From Aporhodopirellula rubra (GTDB lineage Bacteria > Planctomycetota > Planctomycetia > Pirellulales > Pirellulaceae): DNA of 64,000 bases. Positions 55,855-64,000 of the stretch are shown here, piece after piece. Position 1 is the first letter of the stretch, and each line of letters opens with the position of its first letter. The stretch lies in assembly GCF_014192335.1 (NCBI RefSeq), contig NZ_JACHXU010000033.1, positions 1 through 64,000 of the forward strand. The letters are read 5' to 3'. A model generated the notes under the pieces. The model worked only from the letters and a program-made list of their open reading frames with translations, had not been told where the DNA came from and made no database searches. Both the position numbers and the translations under genes were made by a program.

Positions 55855-56784
55855 TTATGTTTTTTTACTGCCCCGAAGGAACTTGCTCATCGCCGCTGGG
55901 AGTGGTGACTCAATCGTTTTTTGTTCGCCCGTGACGGGATGAACGAACGACAACGAGGCGGCGTGTAAGGCGATCCGTCTGCGAATCCAACGAGGATGCT
56001 GGGCTCGCTCTGGTTCGTATCGTGTGTCCCCCAGAATCGGGTGCATGGCGTAGGCGAACTGAACACGAATTTGGTTGCGTTTGCCGGTCTGCAAGACGAC
56101 TTCGACATGCGTCGCGTCTTCCATTCGCTGCAGAACTTTGTAATGCGTGATCGCCTCTTCGCTGTGTTTTGACGGCGCCGTGACATAGCGGTCCAGGTTA
56201 TTTCCCGTCGCTAGATGCGAACGAAACGTTCCTTCGTCATCTGGGAGCGTTCCCGCGACGATGGCCGAGTAAACTCGTCGAGGTTTCTGATTTTTGAATT
56301 GCTCGATCAATTGCTCCGCGACGGCCGCGTGTTTGCCGAAGATCAGCAAACCGCTGACTTCGCGGTCGAGGCGATGAACCAGACAGGCTTCTCGTTCGCT
56401 GCGGGAGTGGCTGATGTAAATCGACACCCGCTCGACCAGAGTATTGGGATCACCACGATCTGTCGGAACGGTCAACGTGCCCGCTGCCTTATCAACGACG
56501 ATCAGGTGTTCGTCCTCGTAGGCGACCGAAAACGTTCGGTCATCCCATCGTTTTTCCTTCTTCTCCCGATATCTCTGCGTCGGGTCGTATCGCACGGTCA
56601 CGCTGTCGCCGGGTTCCAGCGGGTTCGCTGGATCGTCACAGGGCTCGCCGTCGACTGATACGCAGCCTCGATCGATCAACCCTCTGGATTGGCTGTGCGA
56701 CGTCTCGCAGATGCGGCGTACGAACGCGTCGGTGCGTCCGGCGGTCTCTTCCGTGACGGTTTCGGAAAGCTGTTTCATCGCCAT
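55855..56784 (-). CDS. RluA-family pseudouridine synthase
   Basis: A 309-residue RNA pseudouridine synthase. The N-terminal S4-like RNA-binding region (SRGLIDRGCVSVDGEPC) leads to the catalytic RluA domain with the motif HRLDREVSGLLIFGK (catalytic Asp near residue 141). TGKRNQIRVQFA and HAASLSFVHPVTGE follow. It would modify 23S rRNA or tRNA like RluC/RluD. An AGGA ribosome site lies before ATG 56784. Confidence 0.92.
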   Translation of the reverse strand: MAMKQLSETVTEETAGRTDAFVRRICETSHSQSRGLIDRGCVSVDGEPCDDPANPLEPGDSVTVRYDPTQRYREKKEKRWDDRTFSVAYEDEHLIVVDKAAGTLTVPTDRGDPNTLVERVSIYISHSRSEREACLVHRLDREVSGLLIFGKHAAVAEQLIEQFKNQKPRRVYSAIVAGTLPDDEGTFRSHLATGNNLDRYVTAPSKHSEEAITHYKVLQRMEDATHVEVVLQTGKRNQIRVQFAYAMHPILGDTRYEPERAQHPRWIRRRIALHAASLSFVHPVTGEQKTIESPLPAAMSKFLRGSKKT

Positions 56785-57101
56785 ATCGGGGTCATTTCCT
56801 GCATGCAGTGCTCGGAGTCAATTTCGTAACAGGTGCGGATTGACGCGTAGAGTACCACCGGGACTCGAGACTCAGTATCCCTAACGAGTTTCGGCCGGAG
56901 GATGGTCACCGGGACAATCGCCACAATCGTCAATATCAGACGTTCGGGAACTTCCACGGGGCTCGATTTTGTCGTTTTGCGAACTCGTTCTGCCGGGGGG
57001 CGACCTAGCGTTGATGGCATCGACAACCTTTTTGTCGATTGTTGATTGCGACATTTTTCTCGCGTTCACCACCATACTCGTATCGCCAGATTTTTCTTGC
57101 T
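56785..57101. other. Divergent intergenic region
   Basis: About 320 bases between the pseudouridine synthase (minus) and the HAMP protein (plus). It should hold both promoters. The open frames on the minus strand here lack family features and were rejected. Confidence 0.45.
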
Positions 57102-57569
57102 ATGTCAGCCGAGCCGAAAGACAAACTGTTTCGAAAAAAACGCTCACGGACGGTGATTGATCGTGAGGTGCAGTACGGCGTGGTCTGGAAGATCGCGGTT
57201 CACTGGATGGCGCTCTTCGCATGCAATTCAATCGCTCTGGTCATCTGGATCGGACTGTTCGAACAACCCGACGTCAGCTGGAAACAAACGGTCGTCGATA
57301 GCTTCCGTCGATTCCTGCCTTTCTTCGTAATTACCGCCGCGTTAATTCCCGCGTTCGTACTCGACACGCTCAAGCTCACGAATCGGTTCGCAGGTCCAAT
57401 TTCGCGATTGCGAGTCGAACTCGCCAACGCTGCCGAAGGACGCCCGGTGCGTCACCTCAAATTTCGAAACAACGATTATTGGCTTGAAATCGCAAACGGG
57501 TTCAACACTCTGATTGATCGTGCCGGTTTGACCGCTGAACAGAACGAAGCGTCCAACGTGACCAAATAG
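57102..57569 (+). CDS. Stand-alone HAMP-domain membrane protein
   Basis: About 155 residues. A basic N-terminus is followed by two transmembrane helices (WMALFACNSIALVIWIGLF and FLPFFVITAALIPAFVL) with a short periplasmic loop. A HAMP-like domain then starts NRFAGPISRLRVEL with the conserved Pro and the second helix EIANGFNTLIDR. No kinase, cyclase or methyl-accepting output follows, so it would act through a partner. It lies at the start of the TadE/TadG/TadE block and may be co-transcribed. ATG 57102 is preferred over an in-frame start at 57039. The HAMP call is by pattern. Confidence 0.7.
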   Translation: MSAEPKDKLFRKKRSRTVIDREVQYGVVWKIAVHWMALFACNSIALVIWIGLFEQPDVSWKQTVVDSFRRFLPFFVITAALIPAFVLDTLKLTNRFAGPISRLRVELANAAEGRPVRHLKFRNNDYWLEIANGFNTLIDRAGLTAEQNEASNVTK

Positions 57570-57642
57570 CAGTCGTTGGAAACCCGTTCGACGGATTTTG
57601 TCAGAGACACTGTATTCCTGCTTGCCGATTTTCGAGACCACG

Positions 57643-58089
57643 ATGCACCTAACCCAACGCCATGCTCGACCTCTTCGCCAACGTTTGAATGGCAATGCCA
57701 GTCGACGTCGAAACCGCCGCGGTGCCGCCGCGGTGGAGTTTGCCGTTTGCCTGCCCATTCTCGTGTTGCTCGTTTTCGGATCGATCGAAGCCTCGTGCAT
57801 GATCTTTCTGAAACAAACGTTGAGCGTTGCTGCCTATGAGGCAACACGGGTCGCGATCCGTGACGGGCGTGCCAACGCCGACGGTGAGCGTTCTGCTCGC
57901 CAGATTCTCGAGGGGCGATCGGTCAACGGATTCGATATTCGGTTTCCTAACGGGGAGGCCCTCGACGCCGATCGGGGTGCCGAGGTCGTTGTCGAGGTCA
58001 GCGCGCCGAGTGCTGCAAACAGTCCGCTGATTGGGCAGTTCGTCGCCGACCGTGTGCTCACCGCCCGCGTCGTGATGATCAAGCAGTAA
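57643..58089 (+). CDS. TadE-like pseudopilin
   Basis: About 148 residues. It has a basic Arg-rich leader (RRRNRRGAAAVEFAVCLPILVLLVFG) with a TadE-type Gly/Ala-Val-Glu-Phe start to one hydrophobic helix. A mostly soluble C-terminal domain follows. TadE and TadF are pilin-like proteins processed by TadV prepilin peptidase in Flp pili or in tight-adherence systems. It is followed by a TadG-like gene and a second TadE-like gene. Tad motor, secretin and TadV genes are not in the window. ATG 57643 is chosen over the TTG at 57598. Confidence 0.85.
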   Translation: MHLTQRHARPLRQRLNGNASRRRNRRGAAAVEFAVCLPILVLLVFGSIEASCMIFLKQTLSVAAYEATRVAIRDGRANADGERSARQILEGRSVNGFDIRFPNGEALDADRGAEVVVEVSAPSAANSPLIGQFVADRVLTARVVMIKQ

Positions 58090-58189
58090 AACGCTTTTCA
58101 TTTATCCTTCCATCGAACCATCCGCCGAGCCAGCCCAAATGATTTGCAACACCGCATCCGTTCGGTCCAACGCAATCCCTCGCCTACAT

Positions 58190-59224
58190 ATGTCGCGTCT
58201 GTTCGTCACCGGACGTCGAGCCAAGACTCGTCGTGGGGCGATGCTGATTTTGATCGCGATTATGCTGTTCATGTTTTTGATCACAATGGCGTTTTCGATT
58301 GACATCGCTCAAATGCACCTTTCGCGAGCGGAATTGCGTACTGCATCGGATGCTGCTGCGAACGCCGCCGCCACTACGCTCGCCGACACGCTTGATCGCA
58401 ACGCCGCGATTGCCCGTGGTCAGCAAATTGCCGCAGCAAACCGCGTCAACAATGATCCTCTGCTGCTCGCGCCGGGCGACTTTGACTTCGGGCGTAGCGA
58501 ACGCCAGCCCAACGGCAAATACCAATTCACCACCGGCGGAGCGCCCCTCAATGGCGTTCGTGTGAACGGACGACGCACCGTTGGCTCTCGCTCGGGCGCA
58601 GTGCCATTGTTGTTTGGCAATGTCACCGGGACGGATCTTTTCGAACCAACGATGACCGCAACGGCAACCTACATCGAACGCGACATCACGCTCGTCATTG
58701 ACCGCAGTGGATCGATGGCGGGGAGAAAATTCGCTGACCTGACCGCAGCGCTTCAGATTTTTACGGATCTACTCAGTTCCACGCCGGTTGAAGAACAAGT
58801 CGGATTGGCCTCGTACAACGATCGGGCGAGTGAAGATGTGCAGTTGACCGAAAACTTTAGCGAAATCACCGACGCGCTTGGACGACTTCGAACGACCGGG
58901 TTCACCAGTATTTCACGAGGAATGCAAGCCGGACAGAATATCGCGAGTCGCGGACGACCGCCTGAGTTTGTCGAGCGAACCATGATCGTGATGACCGACG
59001 GTCAGCATAACCGTGGCATCGAACCTCGAGTCGTCGCGGCTGATTTGGCCGATGACAAAGTCACCATTCACACCATCACGTTCGGCAATGGCGCCGACAT
59101 TCGGCGAATGCGCGAAGTCGCCGATATCGGTGGCGGGCGCCACTACCACGCACTAACAGGTGCCGAATTGCAAGAAGTCTATCGCGAGATCGCACTGACG
59201 CTCGGAACTGTTCTGACGGATTGA
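58190..59224 (+). CDS. TadG-like protein with VWA domain
   Basis: About 344 residues. A Tad-type hydrophobic leader (RRGAMLILIAIMLFMFLITMAFSIDIA) is followed by a pilin-like region. A von Willebrand A domain then spans about 170-340, with a complete MIDAS start, VIDRSGSMAG, and TGFTSISRGM and MTDGQH as later metal residues. TadG-like proteins with VWA domains occur in Tad loci and may anchor or organise the pilus. The start at ATG 58190 or ATG 58139 is open. It is in the same run as the two TadE-like genes. Confidence 0.85.
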   Translation: MSRLFVTGRRAKTRRGAMLILIAIMLFMFLITMAFSIDIAQMHLSRAELRTASDAAANAAATTLADTLDRNAAIARGQQIAAANRVNNDPLLLAPGDFDFGRSERQPNGKYQFTTGGAPLNGVRVNGRRTVGSRSGAVPLLFGNVTGTDLFEPTMTATATYIERDITLVIDRSGSMAGRKFADLTAALQIFTDLLSSTPVEEQVGLASYNDRASEDVQLTENFSEITDALGRLRTTGFTSISRGMQAGQNIASRGRPPEFVERTMIVMTDGQHNRGIEPRVVAADLADDKVTIHTITFGNGADIRRMREVADIGGGRHYHALTGAELQEVYREIALTLGTVLTD

Positions 59225-59316
59225 TTGAAACGGAATTCCTTCTCGGGATCAACCTACTTGTAACGAACAGCTGAAATCATCGCGTTAATCGCTCGCCTTT
59301 TCATACGGAATCATTC

Positions 59317-59781
59317 ATGACCATGTCTCCCTCACGAGAGTTGACCGCCGAAACTCAGCGAAACGAAGTTCGGCGCAGCAATCGTCTTACGCGACGTCGG
59401 GGCACGCGAGCCGGTGCTGTGGCGGTGGAGTTTGCGGTTGTCGCACCACTTTTGTTTCTGTTTTTCTTTGCCGGGTTTGAATTCTGCCGCGTCGCAATGA
59501 TCCGTCATACCGTCGACAACGCGGTTTATGAGGGAGCTCGCCGAGGTATCGTCCCTGGTGGAACCAACGCCGAAGTACGTGCCGAGACCGAGCGAGTTCT
59601 CAGTACGATTGGTCTGCAAAACTTCACTCTCAACGTGACACCCGCCGTAATCGATGATGACACCGACGATGTCACCGTACGTCTCACGGTTCCTTTGGAC
59701 GTTAACACATTTGTGCCCGCACAGTTTTTCGTCGGCAAAGAGATTCAGCGAGAATTGACGATGCGGCGTGAAGGTCGTTGA
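59317..59781 (+). CDS. TadE-like pseudopilin
   Basis: A 154-residue paralogue of the TadE-like protein upstream. A basic leader (LTRRRGTRAGAVAVEFAVVAPLLFLFFFAGFEF) gives one helix after an AVEF start, then a soluble domain with YEGARRGIVPGG. The Ala-Val-Glu-Phe motif matches the first copy and points to processing by a prepilin peptidase. Two TadE-like copies around one VWA gene form a compact minor-pilin unit. Confidence 0.86.
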   Translation: MTMSPSRELTAETQRNEVRRSNRLTRRRGTRAGAVAVEFAVVAPLLFLFFFAGFEFCRVAMIRHTVDNAVYEGARRGIVPGGTNAEVRAETERVLSTIGLQNFTLNVTPAVIDDDTDDVTVRLTVPLDVNTFVPAQFFVGKEIQRELTMRREGR

Positions 59782-59805
59782 GTCACGCGATCGATCCGCT
59801 AGACT
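59778..59805 (+). promoter_or_regulatory. Candidate promoter of the PIN-like gene
   Basis: TTGAGT (59778-59783) and TAGACT (59800-59805), 16 bases apart, resemble a sigma-70-type promoter. The -10 box is the same as that of the signature-protein promoter. The pair begins inside the stop of the preceding gene and lies about 80 bases before the PIN-like start. Confidence 0.4.
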
Positions 59806-59883
59806 AGAAGTGCTCGACCGCAGTCCTCTTAGGATCGATGCGTCTCGCATTCCGAAACTAAGTACTTCATTCCAACCGCTAGT

Positions 59884-60759
59884 TTGCCAGTGAAGCAACG
59901 CGAGAACGATCGAATCTTCCCCGTTCGCACTCGGGTGCTGCTCATCGATTTGGACAATTGTCCTCACGAAGTGCTGGATTTGGCGGCGACGGCCGAGCGG
60001 TATGATCTCATTATCGCGGCTCATGGGCGACAGGAACCAAGGGTCCCACTCGGGATGGCCTCGGTTCTCGGTCTTCTCATCGCGGAAAGAAAAATTGAGA
60101 TCTGGCCGATGCCCGCAGGCAAGAATTCAGCCGATTTCGGTCTGACGTTCATAGCCGGACGACTATCGGCGGAGCTTCCCAAAGACGCGATCGTTGAAGT
60201 CGCGTCCAAAGATCGCGATCTTGAGCATGCTGTGAGATTGTTGAAACGTGTCGGTATCAAAGCCTCGCGAATCGATTCGTCGACCGAGTCGGAGCCGCCT
60301 CGATCGGCTGACGCAGCGGTTTCGCATCTCGCGAGCCGTATCGCGAGTTCCCTTAACGGTCGCGGCGCGAAATCACGTCCCAAACGTAGACGCAGCCTAC
60401 ACGCCACAGTGAAGGCACGCGGCCCGACCCCGGATCAAGGCATGGCGGCGCTCAAGGAACTCGAACGCGCCTCTGCGATCACGTATGAGTCCAACGGCAA
60501 TCCGAAGTACGACGACGACATTTTGAAACGACTGGCAGCATTGGCTCCAAAAAAAAAATGCAAGACCGAAGCACTGCCGCTTCAAAAACTCGTTCAGTCC
60601 AAGCGAACGCCTCGCCCCGGCGATCCGTCTCAGCTAACGCTGTTTGATCGGCACGTCCGAGAAGATGACGAGAGTGCTGACGAGAGCATCGTCGACGCAA
60701 TTGCATTGCCAAGCATCACGCCTGAACGTGCGATTTCCGACGATGAAGTGCCGTTCTAA
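59884..60759 (+). CDS. PIN/NYN-like domain protein with basic linker
   Basis: A 291-residue protein. Residues 15-135 look like a PIN/NYN-type nuclease fold: LLIDLDNCP with an acidic pair, SADFGLTFIAG, and VASKDRDLEHAVRLLKRVGI with further acidic residues. A basic stretch (SRPKRRRS) and a Lys-rich region follow, then an acidic C-terminus. It may cut or bind RNA, but the family is assigned only by pattern. The start is TTG 59884 or GTG 59890. An A10 run (60549-60558) within the frame is a possible slippage site. It stands alone between the Tad-like locus and fliG. Confidence 0.65.
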   Translation: MPVKQRENDRIFPVRTRVLLIDLDNCPHEVLDLAATAERYDLIIAAHGRQEPRVPLGMASVLGLLIAERKIEIWPMPAGKNSADFGLTFIAGRLSAELPKDAIVEVASKDRDLEHAVRLLKRVGIKASRIDSSTESEPPRSADAAVSHLASRIASSLNGRGAKSRPKRRRSLHATVKARGPTPDQGMAALKELERASAITYESNGNPKYDDDILKRLAALAPKKKCKTEALPLQKLVQSKRTPRPGDPSQLTLFDRHVREDDESADESIVDAIALPSITPERAISDDEVPF

Positions 60760-60958
60760 AACGCTGAAAGGGGGGCGGCGGCCAAAACGGCCAAATCCTC
60801 GACAACGCCTGACGAACGTCGCGACGTCTCAGCAGGAGACTGCGTAATCCTCAACGGCTCACTAGAGCATCATCGAAATAGCGTGGCCCGCTCTCAGCAA
60901 CTAAATATGCCAGAAAATCGGTCTCCCGGAATCTGGCGTCATCCTTTGAGAGAACGGA

Positions 60959-61984
60959 CTAAGTGACGTATTCCTCTTCGGCTTCGCCGGTCGGACGCGA
61001 TATTTCGCCGGTGTCTTCGAGATGTCGAACGATATCGACGATCTTCTGCTGAACACCTTCGACTTCGCTGATCCGAACGCTGCCGAGATAGCCCATTTCT
61101 TCTCGCAGGTTTTCCGCTGCTCGCGAACTCATGTTGCGAAGGACTTTTTCCTGCAATGCGGAACTGGCACCCTTGAGTGCCATCGCCCATTGAGCCGTTT
61201 CGACGTTCTTGAGCAACGACTGAATGTCGCGATCACCGAGTTTGATGATGTCTTCGAACACGAACATCAGGCGGCGAATTTCTTCGGATAACTCTGGATC
61301 TTCGCGACCGAGTGATTCCATGATCGTGCGTTCGACGGCACGTTCGACCACGTTCAGGATTTCGGCCACACTTTCGACACCGCCCATGTTGCTTTGTTGT
61401 TGGTTGACCATGCTGCTCAATCGCATTTCTAATCCGCGTTCGAGTTCCGCGACCGCCGCAGGGCTGGTTCGCCCTATGTTGGCGACGCGTCGAATTACTT
61501 CGAGTTGTTTCTGGGCGTCGAGTCCCGCCATCACTTCCGCTGCGTACGTCGAGGGTACATGGCTGAGCAGAAGTGCGATCGTTTGCGGGTGTTCGTCACC
61601 GATGAATTGCAACAGGGTCTGCGTGTCCACTTTCTTGACGAAGCCGAACGGCATCGCTTCGATCGTTTGCTGCAGGTTTCCGATCAGTTCGGCCGCGTCA
61701 CGTCCCAACGCCTCTTTGATCAGCTCCTTCGCTCGCTCGAGACCACCGGGGCTCGCGTAGATTGAGCTCGCTTTGCTGGTGAGGAATTCCGCAATCACGA
61801 CCTCTTGTTCGTCACCGCCAACGGAATCGATCTGAGCGATCTTGATACTGATCAATTCGATCAATCGCGGCGGCAATTGCCCGAGTACCTTGGCCGCCGT
61901 CTTTGTCGGCAGACTCATCAGGAGAATCGCCGCTTTGTTCAAGCCGCGTTCTTCGGTGGTGGAAAGGGTGAGTGTATCAATCAT
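60959..61984 (-). CDS. fliG: Flagellar motor switch protein FliG
   Basis: A 341-residue FliG, the rotor protein that contacts the stator and FliM. The N-terminal part begins LNKAAILLMSLP, the middle has DEHPQTIALLLSHV and the EHPQ-type motif, and the C-terminal charge-bearing helix region contains LMFVFEDIIKLGDRDIQSLLKNVE. Length and domain order are complete. No other flagellar genes are in the window, so the flagellar genes are scattered here, as in other planctomycetes. Confidence 0.96.
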   Translation of the reverse strand: MIDTLTLSTTEERGLNKAAILLMSLPTKTAAKVLGQLPPRLIELISIKIAQIDSVGGDEQEVVIAEFLTSKASSIYASPGGLERAKELIKEALGRDAAELIGNLQQTIEAMPFGFVKKVDTQTLLQFIGDEHPQTIALLLSHVPSTYAAEVMAGLDAQKQLEVIRRVANIGRTSPAAVAELERGLEMRLSSMVNQQQSNMGGVESVAEILNVVERAVERTIMESLGREDPELSEEIRRLMFVFEDIIKLGDRDIQSLLKNVETAQWAMALKGASSALQEKVLRNMSSRAAENLREEMGYLGSVRISEVEGVQQKIVDIVRHLEDTGEISRPTGEAEEEYVT

Positions 61985-62131
61985 CGATTTTGACGCTGAA
62001 TCGTTTGAGCACGGAACACCGAGAATACTCAGGTGTGTTTCATCCTCTGTTTTCGACCGATTACCGGTGATTCCTCAAACAGTTCGTTCGCCAACGGCCC
62101 ACGCCCGCGCAAGCGTTAGAACCGTTCGATT

Positions 62132-63322
62132 TCAAGCGTCGAATTCAGTTTTCCTCTCCCGGCTAAGCGTCACAACCCGCGCGGACTGAAAACCTTCAAT
62201 CCGTCCCGGCCAATGCCCTCGCGAAATCGCTTGTTCATCACCGACCCTCCCTGCCGCGTTGCTGGCGCCGGTAACATCGGCCGGTTGCTCCGCGATCAAC
62301 ATTGCCAGCCGGGTCCAGTGATGACGATTCATGTCGCGTCGTGGCCAATTCAATTCCGCGAACAAAATTTGGCACGCCGCAGTGATGAGGGGGATTTCAG
62401 TGGCGAGTTCCCGAGAATGCGGCCACTCCTTCCACGGGCTCATCGCAGATTCGGATGACGTCATCGAGGGACGGCTAAACCGAATCGTTTGGAAAGCCGT
62501 TCGATTGTACCGATCGGTGTGGTCATTGACGTCATCAATGACCACAAACGAGTCAATCCATTGTCGCGCCAATCGTCCGATCAACCCATCGAGTTGCGTC
62601 TGGTTTTCCGCAGCTCGGACGAGCGCATGATCGGTTTTGGGAAAACGCGACCGAAGCAGCGGTAGCGCGTCGTGCCGAATCCAATTGCGGGTGTACCGTG
62701 TCTGTTCATTACTGGGGTCCTCTCGCCATGGTTGGCCGATCTCTCGAAGGGCGTCACGAAGTTCGGCCCGCCGGGCACGCAAAAGCGGGCGGCGGATCAC
62801 AAAGTCATCGCCCAACGGCCGGGACGATGACATGCCTTTGAGACCGAGAGGGCCGGTTCCGCGTAGCAAATGATGCAGTACGGTTTCTGACTGATCGTCG
62901 AGAGTGTGAGCCAACGCCACATATCGACAGCCGGATTTTGCTGCCGTCGCGAGGAAGAAGTCACGCCGGTCCTGACGTAAACGTGCCTCTGCGTCTTCAG
63001 CCGCGTCGTTGTGGGCACGTCCGACTTCAACTGGGACATCTAAATCTGTGGCGAGTTCCCGCACAAACTGTTCATCTGCATCCGACTGCTCACCCCGCAA
63101 TCGATGATTGAAATGCGCGATCCTCAGAGGCGGCATCGAATCAAGGTCGGGGGCATATTGCGTTCGGTATCGGTCAACCAATAATCGAACCAACGCGACG
63201 CTGTCGGCTCCACCACTGCAACCGATGATCGCTCCCACGGAGGTCGCTTCGTTTGCCCATTCGATACGAAGCAACTGACGCAGCGATTCCCAGCGTTCCG
63301 AATGCTCTTTCGTTTGATCCAT
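62132..63322 (-). CDS. tilS: tRNA(Ile)-lysidine synthetase
   Basis: A 396-residue TilS that ligates lysine to C34 of tRNA-Ile(CAU), changing its codon and amino-acid identity. The PP-loop is IIGCSGGADSVALVRLL (residues 33-49). HFNHRLRG, VALAHTLDDQSETVLHHLLRG and the later RRPLLRARRAELRDAL belong to the N-type domain. The C-terminal part is divergent. ATG 63322 lies in the centre of a 22-bp palindrome. The call is firm and the gene is essential in most bacteria. Confidence 0.94.
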   Translation of the reverse strand: MDQTKEHSERWESLRQLLRIEWANEATSVGAIIGCSGGADSVALVRLLVDRYRTQYAPDLDSMPPLRIAHFNHRLRGEQSDADEQFVRELATDLDVPVEVGRAHNDAAEDAEARLRQDRRDFFLATAAKSGCRYVALAHTLDDQSETVLHHLLRGTGPLGLKGMSSSRPLGDDFVIRRPLLRARRAELRDALREIGQPWREDPSNEQTRYTRNWIRHDALPLLRSRFPKTDHALVRAAENQTQLDGLIGRLARQWIDSFVVIDDVNDHTDRYNRTAFQTIRFSRPSMTSSESAMSPWKEWPHSRELATEIPLITAACQILFAELNWPRRDMNRHHWTRLAMLIAEQPADVTGASNAAGRVGDEQAISRGHWPGRIEGFQSARVVTLSRERKTEFDA

Positions 63323-63332
63323 GGATCAAACG
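63311..63332. promoter_or_regulatory. Perfect 22-bp palindrome centred on the tilS start codon
   Basis: From 63311 to 63332 the two strands are identical; the centre is TTTGATCCATGGATCAAA flanked by CG on both sides. The tilS ATG lies in its centre. It could be an operator that blocks translation or transcription initiation, or an mRNA hairpin hiding the start. Confidence 0.55.
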
Positions 63333-63408
63333 GCTTCGGAAGTGCCGAACGTCTGAACGTAGATTCTGCCGCCGCTAGGGGGCGGAGGGTTGCGATCGCG
63401 AAGCACGA

Positions 63409-64000
63409 TTACGGTGCGCCTGGCAATCCGCCACCAGGCAGTCCGCCGCCGCCCGGCAACTCCTCTTCGTTATTTGCACGCCGCATCCCCATACCTGGGA
63501 ACATCGGCAAACTGTTGTCTTGGATCGTATCGTCTTCCTCAATTCGTTCGACTTCGATACCAGCCAAGTCGCCTAATGCGGGACGTTGTAACTCGAGTGC
63601 CTCGAGCCACAATTCGAGCGTGTCGAGTTTCTCATCATTCAATGCTTCGGAAACCAACAAAATGCTATCGACCCATGCCTGCACTTCCGGTCGGACGTTT
63701 TCCGGAACCGCGGCGAGCAAACCGGCAGGATTCTCTTCGGGGGTTCCCTTTGCCGAACCAGTGGCACCTTGTAGCAATTGTTGAAAAACAAAATCAATCT
63801 TGCGACGTGACAGGTTGACTTCAGGTGGCTGTGGGTTGGCCATCATCTGCATGCCGTATCCCATTTCCATCCCCATTTCCATCCCCATGCCACGCTCCAT
63901 TCCCATGCCTCGCCCCATTCCCATCTCCATTCCCATTTCCATATCCATGCTCATTTCGGGGCTGTATCCGGAGTCCATTCCCATTCCTCTGCCCATGCCC
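63409..64000 (-). CDS. Met/Gly-rich repeat protein, partial
   Basis: A protein cut by the window end, so the N-terminus is missing. The visible N-terminal part is a Met/Gly/Glu repeat (GMGMERGMGMEMGMEMG type). A helical domain of about 110 residues follows (NLSRRKIDFVFQQLLQG, then VPENVRPEVQAWVDSILLVSEALNDEKLDTLELW). The C-terminus is Gly/Pro-rich (GGGLPGGG). It ends 86 bases from the tilS start on the same strand. I recognise no family. Met-rich repeats can bind copper or form coiled and disordered regions, but no function can be claimed. Confidence 0.65.
   Translation of the reverse strand, partial: GMGRGMGMDSGYSPEMSMDMEMGMEMGMGRGMGMERGMGMEMGMEMGYGMQMMANPQPPEVNLSRRKIDFVFQQLLQGATGSAKGTPEENPAGLLAAVPENVRPEVQAWVDSILLVSEALNDEKLDTLELWLEALELQRPALGDLAGIEVERIEEDDTIQDNSLPMFPGMGMRRANNEEELPGGGGLPGGGLPGAP

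Noticed and set aside
56775-57026. 83-codon minus-strand frame upstream of the pseudouridine synthase
   Set aside because: No family features, and it fills a divergent promoter region.
63840-64000. CRISPR-like or satellite repeat
   Set aside because: The repetition follows codon triplets for Met, Gly and Glu in one open frame, so it is a protein repeat.
2615-64000. Prophage or mobile island
   Set aside because: No integrase beyond XerD, no transposase, no attachment repeats and no shift in base composition.

Overview
The window reads as a chromosomal segment of a planctomycete, most like Rhodopirellula and its relatives in the Pirellulaceae. The supporting signs are: a PVC-superphylum signature small basic protein; an LEPR-XLL-type secreted protein with dockerin repeats; DUF1080 (3-keto-disaccharide hydrolase-type) domains; a sulfatase; GYF-domain and NPYxSP-type membrane proteins; tetrahydromethanopterin (H4MPT) C1 genes; and moderately high GC with weak Shine-Dalgarno use. 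Gene density is high. I see no rRNA, tRNA, CRISPR array, insertion sequence or prophage, so it looks like ordinary chromosome rather than an island.

Layout. 1-2.3 kb: a translationally coupled three-gene signalling cassette (sensor-less histidine kinase, Rcp1-like receiver, REC-PAS-LuxR regulator). 2.6-8.1 kb: a Tat-exported PhoD/DUF1080 fusion, dodecin and a sulfatase. 8.4 kb: the PVC signature protein with a clear promoter and terminator. 9.0-14.3 kb: a minus-strand run of a GYF/zinc-ribbon protein, mch (methenyl-H4MPT cyclohydrolase), a RimK-like ATP-grasp ligase, an OleC-like AMP-forming ligase and a small membrane protein. 14.7-20.4 kb: an M20 amidohydrolase, then an O-antigen ligase-like/TPR protein and a WbpA-like UDP-sugar dehydrogenase (surface polysaccharide). 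20.6-25.3 kb: a TlpA-like protein, a Ser/Thr kinase with C-terminal PAS domains, and an AP2-like protein with a histone-H1-like tail.

25.6-30.3 kb: three exported proteins (metzincin/Calx-beta/dockerin protease, a possible beta-barrel protein, an alpha/beta hydrolase). 30.5-35.3 kb: lnt and proS overlapping tail-to-tail, and carA. 35.6-41.7 kb: a squalene-cyclase-repeat protein, then the pgsA-CPBP protease-uvrA run. 41.8-50.1 kb: a lipase-like protein, DEAD-box helicase, PP2C phosphatase, M20 peptidase, metal P-type ATPase and a DUF167 protein. 50.5-56.8 kb: a ThuA-like protein, galE, xerD, an MnmC-like methyltransferase, a diguanylate cyclase regulator and an RluA-type pseudouridine synthase. 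57.1-59.8 kb: a Tad-like locus (lone HAMP membrane protein, TadE, TadG/VWA, TadE). 59.9-64 kb: a PIN-like protein, fliG, tilS, and a Met/Gly-rich repeat protein cut by the window end.

No single locus is an obvious complete new system. The most unusual pieces are the AP2/H1-like DNA-binding fusion beside the kinase-PAS protein, the C1 cluster with its extra adenylating enzyme, the HAMP protein heading the Tad-like locus, the 22-bp perfect palindrome centred on the tilS start codon, and the near-identical 22-bp tandem repeat upstream of the metal ATPase. Start codons were chosen by eye and several are uncertain, as stated in the entries.
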